A DNA stretch of 64,000 nt from Lachnospiraceae bacterium. GTDB lineage: Bacteria; Bacillota; Clostridia; Lachnospirales; Lachnospiraceae. The position numbers and the translations under genes were made by a program. This document shows positions 61,337-64,000 of this stretch, piece after piece; positions within the stretch are counted from its first letter, which is position 1; every line of letters starts with the position of its first letter. The notes beneath the pieces are model-generated. The model did not search any database and was not told the DNA's origin. It saw only the letters and a program-made list of their open reading frames with translations. The stretch is taken from contig JAFTXG010000026.1 in assembly GCA_017461725.1 (NCBI GenBank), forward strand, positions 91,125-155,124, written 5' to 3'.

Positions 61337-62530
61337 TTACGTTCTCTGTCCGCAATCCACCCACGAGAAAACCAGATATGTCGATACAATCTTAATCTCT
61401 TCTTCGAACATAGGCACAATAGCCCAATTGTTTCGAGGAAATGTCATCAAGTGGAGCTTCCCCCTCTGTTCTTTCGGCCGGAATAGTTTCGACAGTGTTA
61501 TATAACTACTTCCGGGATATAGCGCCGGATAAAGCAAGTGTTTCAACATCCGTGCATCGACTATTTGATACTGATCGATCTCCTTTGTGGATCCGATCAG
61601 CAGTCCACCTCCATTCAGTTCAGAAATCGTGACATCTTTCGAATGAGCATTTTGGCCGTTTACGTCTGGAATGTGTTTCCTGACCAATGGAGAAATAATA
61701 TTCATCCATTCCACCCCCGGAAGATAGTATGTGGGATACCACTCCGCCGCCATGCATTTTTCTTTTACATGGCTTTGATCCACCCGTCCATCAGTCCCAA
61801 AATAACGCATATGCGAACAAGAATAACCTATCACTGGTGGTTGAAGCTGTACGCGTGCATTTACATTGATATAGGTCTCAGACATATGTAAACCAAATTC
61901 AACAAACCTACGCGCCACCTCGTTCACATACCGGTTCAAACTGTACGCGCTGAATCTGACTCGAAAATACCCCCAGTACAAGCCAGGATTACTCTCGTAC
62001 GAGCAGATAGAAATACTTGCATGTACATCCGGCATACCAAATCCAGTCATTGCTTTTCGTTTTTCTTCGTTAAACAATCTGACAATGTTTTGTTTAATCT
62101 GATCATCATCCGGTCTGCCCTCTGGAAACAATTCATCCCAATACGCAACGTAATCCACCGATGTCCAGTCCAGTTTTTTCTCATGAAGTATTTCTACAGC
62201 TCTTCGCCTATACTGATTCATCGATTTGATATTATACACCACAGGACTGTATACAAAACCTTCCATCCCATACGACCAGTAAAGCCCCGCGTGTATTCTT
62301 CTCTGTAACTCCATCAGTGCTTTTTGCTGGGTAGTACTCTTATTTGATGAATCAAACCTCTTTCGCACAAATCCATTGTCTGTAAGTTCCTCAAGCCAAC
62401 AAAGCGCATCTTCACAAAACGCTTTTACCTGTGTTTGGGATAATCGGTAAAATTCAATTGCAAGTGTGAGTTCTCTGCCATCTATAACATTTCCCACTTG
62501 CTCTGCCGTGGATAAAATATTCTGGTACAT
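61337..62530 (-). CDS. large accessory protein in the toxin array, immunity-like
   Basis: A 397-residue soluble protein without signal peptide. The central and C-terminal parts (ARRFVEFGLHMSETYINVNA; YYLPGVEWMNIISPLVRKHI; LFRPKEQRGK) faintly recall DUF3396-type (type VI) immunity proteins in the order of a G-x-x-W-like segment and late aromatic residues, but I cannot confirm it. It is richer in A+T than the core genes to the left, like the rest of this array. It sits between the Rhs tip block and the orphan nuclease tip. Function unknown; immunity or an effector accessory role is plausible. Confidence 0.5.
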   Translation of the reverse strand: MYQNILSTAEQVGNVIDGRELTLAIEFYRLSQTQVKAFCEDALCWLEELTDNGFVRKRFDSSNKSTTQQKALMELQRRIHAGLYWSYGMEGFVYSPVVYNIKSMNQYRRRAVEILHEKKLDWTSVDYVAYWDELFPEGRPDDDQIKQNIVRLFNEEKRKAMTGFGMPDVHASISICSYESNPGLYWGYFRVRFSAYSLNRYVNEVARRFVEFGLHMSETYINVNARVQLQPPVIGYSCSHMRYFGTDGRVDQSHVKEKCMAAEWYPTYYLPGVEWMNIISPLVRKHIPDVNGQNAHSKDVTISELNGGGLLIGSTKEIDQYQIVDARMLKHLLYPALYPGSSYITLSKLFRPKEQRGKLHLMTFPRNNWAIVPMFEEEIKIVSTYLVFSWVDCGQRT

Positions 62531-62542
62531 GTGAACACCTTC

Positions 62543-62689
62543 CTACTTTATGATTTTTTGTCTGATAAGACCAAGAGATCCTTCTTGTGCAAATGTAAGC
62601 CCCATTACCGCCCCAGCAACTATACACGCCCGCGCTGAAACCTCCAATCTGTATCTTGCCTCATTAAGTGCCCATGTGTAAGTTATCAC
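62543..62689 (-). CDS. possible 48-residue small protein
   Basis: From a GTG at 62689 (upstream GATGAGGG) the frame reads MITYTWALNEARYRLEVSAR, a short hydrophobic stretch ACIVAGAVMGL and FAQEGSLGL before TAG. It lies 12 bases before the 397-residue gene. The sequence resembles a small membrane-associated peptide or the worn end of a toxin gene. Only weak evidence supports translation. Confidence 0.3.
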   Translation of the reverse strand: MITYTWALNEARYRLEVSARACIVAGAVMGLTFAQEGSLGLIRQKIIK

Positions 62690-62751
62690 CCCTCATCAAA
62701 ATACTCATAAGTGATATCCCAATATTTGTATTGAAAGTTAGCTATTCAAAT

Positions 62752-63006
62752 TTAGGTAACATCAATCTTCCAGTCGAAGCAATTTTTAAAATCATTGAAG
62801 CATGCAACGCAAAGCCAATCACCAGTTTTTTGGCAATAATACCCCTGTGTTTCTCCCTGACCATATGCACAGTTACTGATCTTCTCAAAACAGATCGAAC
62901 AATGCTCGTGATCACTTCTTTCTGTCGATTGATACACCTGTTGCTGAAAAGAACATCCCCGTGTATCGGTCATTGTATACAAAAGATTTTCTCTCCAATC
63001 CTTCAT
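62752..63006 (-). CDS. small Cys-rich protein, probable immunity/partner protein
   Basis: An 84-residue protein with a zinc-knuckle-like set: CSICFEKISNC (about 36-46), then YYC and LCVACFNDFKNC (about 65-76). It has no signal peptide. Its ATG overlaps the stop of the preceding 75-residue gene as ATGA, so the two are translationally coupled. Both lie directly behind the Rhs toxin. An immunity role is inferred from position; a zinc-binding adaptor is an alternative. Confidence 0.5.
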   Translation of the reverse strand: MKDWRENLLYTMTDTRGCSFQQQVYQSTERSDHEHCSICFEKISNCAYGQGETQGYYCQKTGDWLCVACFNDFKNCFDWKIDVT

Positions 63007-63230
63007 TTGAGCCTCCTATGTTTCCCCTTAATTCTCCTAAAAAGGCCCGGAAAATCGTTTCCAATCATCCATTTCCAGCTGAAAACTTTCTTCTCCTTTT
63101 GAAAAGAACAATACCGTAGATAACCATTTCTTTTTATGCTGATCTCCTGCATTTCAGAGAGTTTACACGCACAAATCTGCTCCAGTTTTGTTGAATTAAA
63201 TTCTGTATTATACAGATAAAAATAGTGCAC
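63003..63230 (-). CDS. small protein overlapping the Rhs toxin 3-prime end, candidate immunity protein
   Basis: Seventy-five residues (GTG start at 63230): MHYFYLYNTEFNSTKLEQIC, then a basic C-terminus FRRIKGKHRR. Its start lies inside the last 23 bases of the Rhs gene, in another frame, as immunity genes often do. It overlaps the next gene by four bases. No domain recognised. It may be one half of a two-part immunity unit with the Cys-rich protein. Confidence 0.5.
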   Translation of the reverse strand: MHYFYLYNTEFNSTKLEQICACKLSEMQEISIKRNGYLRYCSFQKEKKVFSWKWMIGNDFPGLFRRIKGKHRRLK

Positions 63231-64000
63231 TGTATATGCTTTCTTTTGCCCCGTCTGTCGCCAGGATTGTATTACTCACCCACAAAAGATATTGATCAGT
63301 ATGCATTGATTTATGAAGCCCGTGAGAGACTATCATTAAGTTATTAAAATCTGTAAATATATTTATTTCTGCTTTTTCTATCATTGCCTGTGCTTTATGC
63401 AATTGATCCTGAACAACTTCATTTCTATTGCTAAATTCTCCCCACGGAACAATATGATGTACTCTAGGCTGCTTATCGTCGTATGTACTTAAAGCAGCAT
63501 TTACCAAACTTTTAGCAAAATCATAAATCTCTGCGCTTTCACTGGCTACTACAGTCGCCGTCGCATACCCTGCTATAGCAACAGCCCCTACAGTAGCTAC
63601 TTGTCCCAAAGCAGCCGTTCCGATAGCTCCACCAAGTCCTTCATCTTGGAGACGCAACTCAGGAGATAAATGGACAGCGGCCGCCATGCTCATGTTTCCA
63701 GCAAAGTCAACACGATTCACCGGATTATTAAGGCAATAGGCAAACATATTAAATCCGATGATGCTCTGCCCTGTAGATATCAAACTATTCGCATTAATAA
63801 ACCGCCCAGTCTCAGGATCATAATAGCGGCTCTGCAGATAATATAGACCAGTCTCGACGTCGTAGTAGTATCCACGATATCTCAGCGGATTATCCGCACC
63901 CAGTGTACTCGCCAGCGTTCCTGTGGTGGAGATCAGCTTGCCCCAGCTGTCATATGTATAGCTTACCACCTTTGTACCGCTCCCGTCAAGCAGACCCACG
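63208..64000 (-). CDS. Rhs-family polymorphic toxin, C-terminal part, with HNH/AHH-like nuclease tip
   Basis: The gene enters from beyond the right edge. The first visible residues are Rhs repeat (VVSYTYDSWGKLISTTG), then the Rhs core end RYRGYYYDVETGLYYLQSRY, YDPETGRFINAN and NMFAYCLNNPVNRVDFAGN (about 30-98). The variable tip (about 100-263) has Ala/Gly-rich linkers and a nuclease-like motif set RVHHIVPWGEFSNRN, then NNLMIVSHGLHKSMHTDQY. That HH plus N-x3-S-H-x2-H layout resembles AHH/HNH-type DNase toxins. Such proteins are exported and deliver the tip to rival cells. Secretion route not visible here. Confidence 0.85.
   Translation of the reverse strand, partial: VGLLDGSGTKVVSYTYDSWGKLISTTGTLASTLGADNPLRYRGYYYDVETGLYYLQSRYYDPETGRFINANSLISTGQSIIGFNMFAYCLNNPVNRVDFAGNMSMAAAVHLSPELRLQDEGLGGAIGTAALGQVATVGAVAIAGYATATVVASESAEIYDFAKSLVNAALSTYDDKQPRVHHIVPWGEFSNRNEVVQDQLHKAQAMIEKAEINIFTDFNNLMIVSHGLHKSMHTDQYLLWVSNTILATDGAKESIYSALFLSV

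Overview
The window looks like chromosome from an anaerobic, spore-forming, Lachnospiraceae-like member of the Clostridia (family-level inference). Supporting signs are T-box leaders, a CwlD-type amidase and a LysM-GH18 spore-germination-type enzyme. Oxygen-defence flavoproteins and rubredoxin/rubrerythrin fusions, cohesin and dockerin modules, and a holin-like type I toxin family common in gut Firmicutes point the same way. No rRNA, tRNA, CRISPR array or intact prophage was seen.

Layout. 1-5.7 kb: DUF421 protein (cut by the edge), Cys-containing HTH regulator, EcsC protein, heterodimeric ABC exporter. 5.7-8.3 kb: type I toxin-antitoxin locus 1 and an ECF-like sigma factor overlapping a large membrane sensor. 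8.3-15.2 kb: galactokinase, YjjG-type phosphatase, polysaccharide deacetylase, and LysR divergent from a TauE/SafE exporter plus D-aminoacylase. 15.2-22 kb: tyrS with a long Tyr T-box, two small hypotheticals, LysR divergent from an AgcS symporter, an esterase. 22-25 kb: DUF2975/XRE/DUF4173 operon and type I toxin-antitoxin locus 2. 25-30 kb: four-domain flavodiiron protein, TRIC-like channel, DUF815 ATPase, CwlD. 30-39.6 kb: T-box-led branched-chain amino acid cluster ilvB-ilvN-ilvC-ilvD-ilvB-ilvN on the minus strand. 39.8-43.6 kb: LysM-GH18 enzyme, flavin reductase-rubredoxin-rubrerythrin fusion, acetyl-esterase-like hydrolase. 43.6-48.5 kb: anchored cohesin protein and a C39-like protease carrying its own cohesin plus a dockerin, divergent from a small XRE regulator. 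48.5-52 kb: exonuclease, His-rich CsoR-like repressor, TadA with a large N-terminal extension. 52-58 kb: mannitol-1-phosphate dehydrogenase, phosphodiesterase, 6-phospho-3-hexuloisomerase, glycerol-1-phosphate dehydrogenase and a divergent DeoR regulator. 58-60 kb: O-antigen-ligase-like protein and a decayed RhuM gene. 60-64 kb: polymorphic-toxin array ending in an Rhs protein that runs off the window.

Two things stand out. First, 43.6-48.5 kb encodes what looks like a miniature cohesin-dockerin surface complex built around a cysteine protease rather than glycosidases, with its own regulator and an operator-like palindrome inside the promoter. Second, several operons carry very long intergenic hairpins placed at the stop codon of the upstream gene. 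Three share two identical 17-base core motifs, while their outer stems differ in sequence but remain self-complementary. A related sequence block sits inside the tyrS T-box linker.
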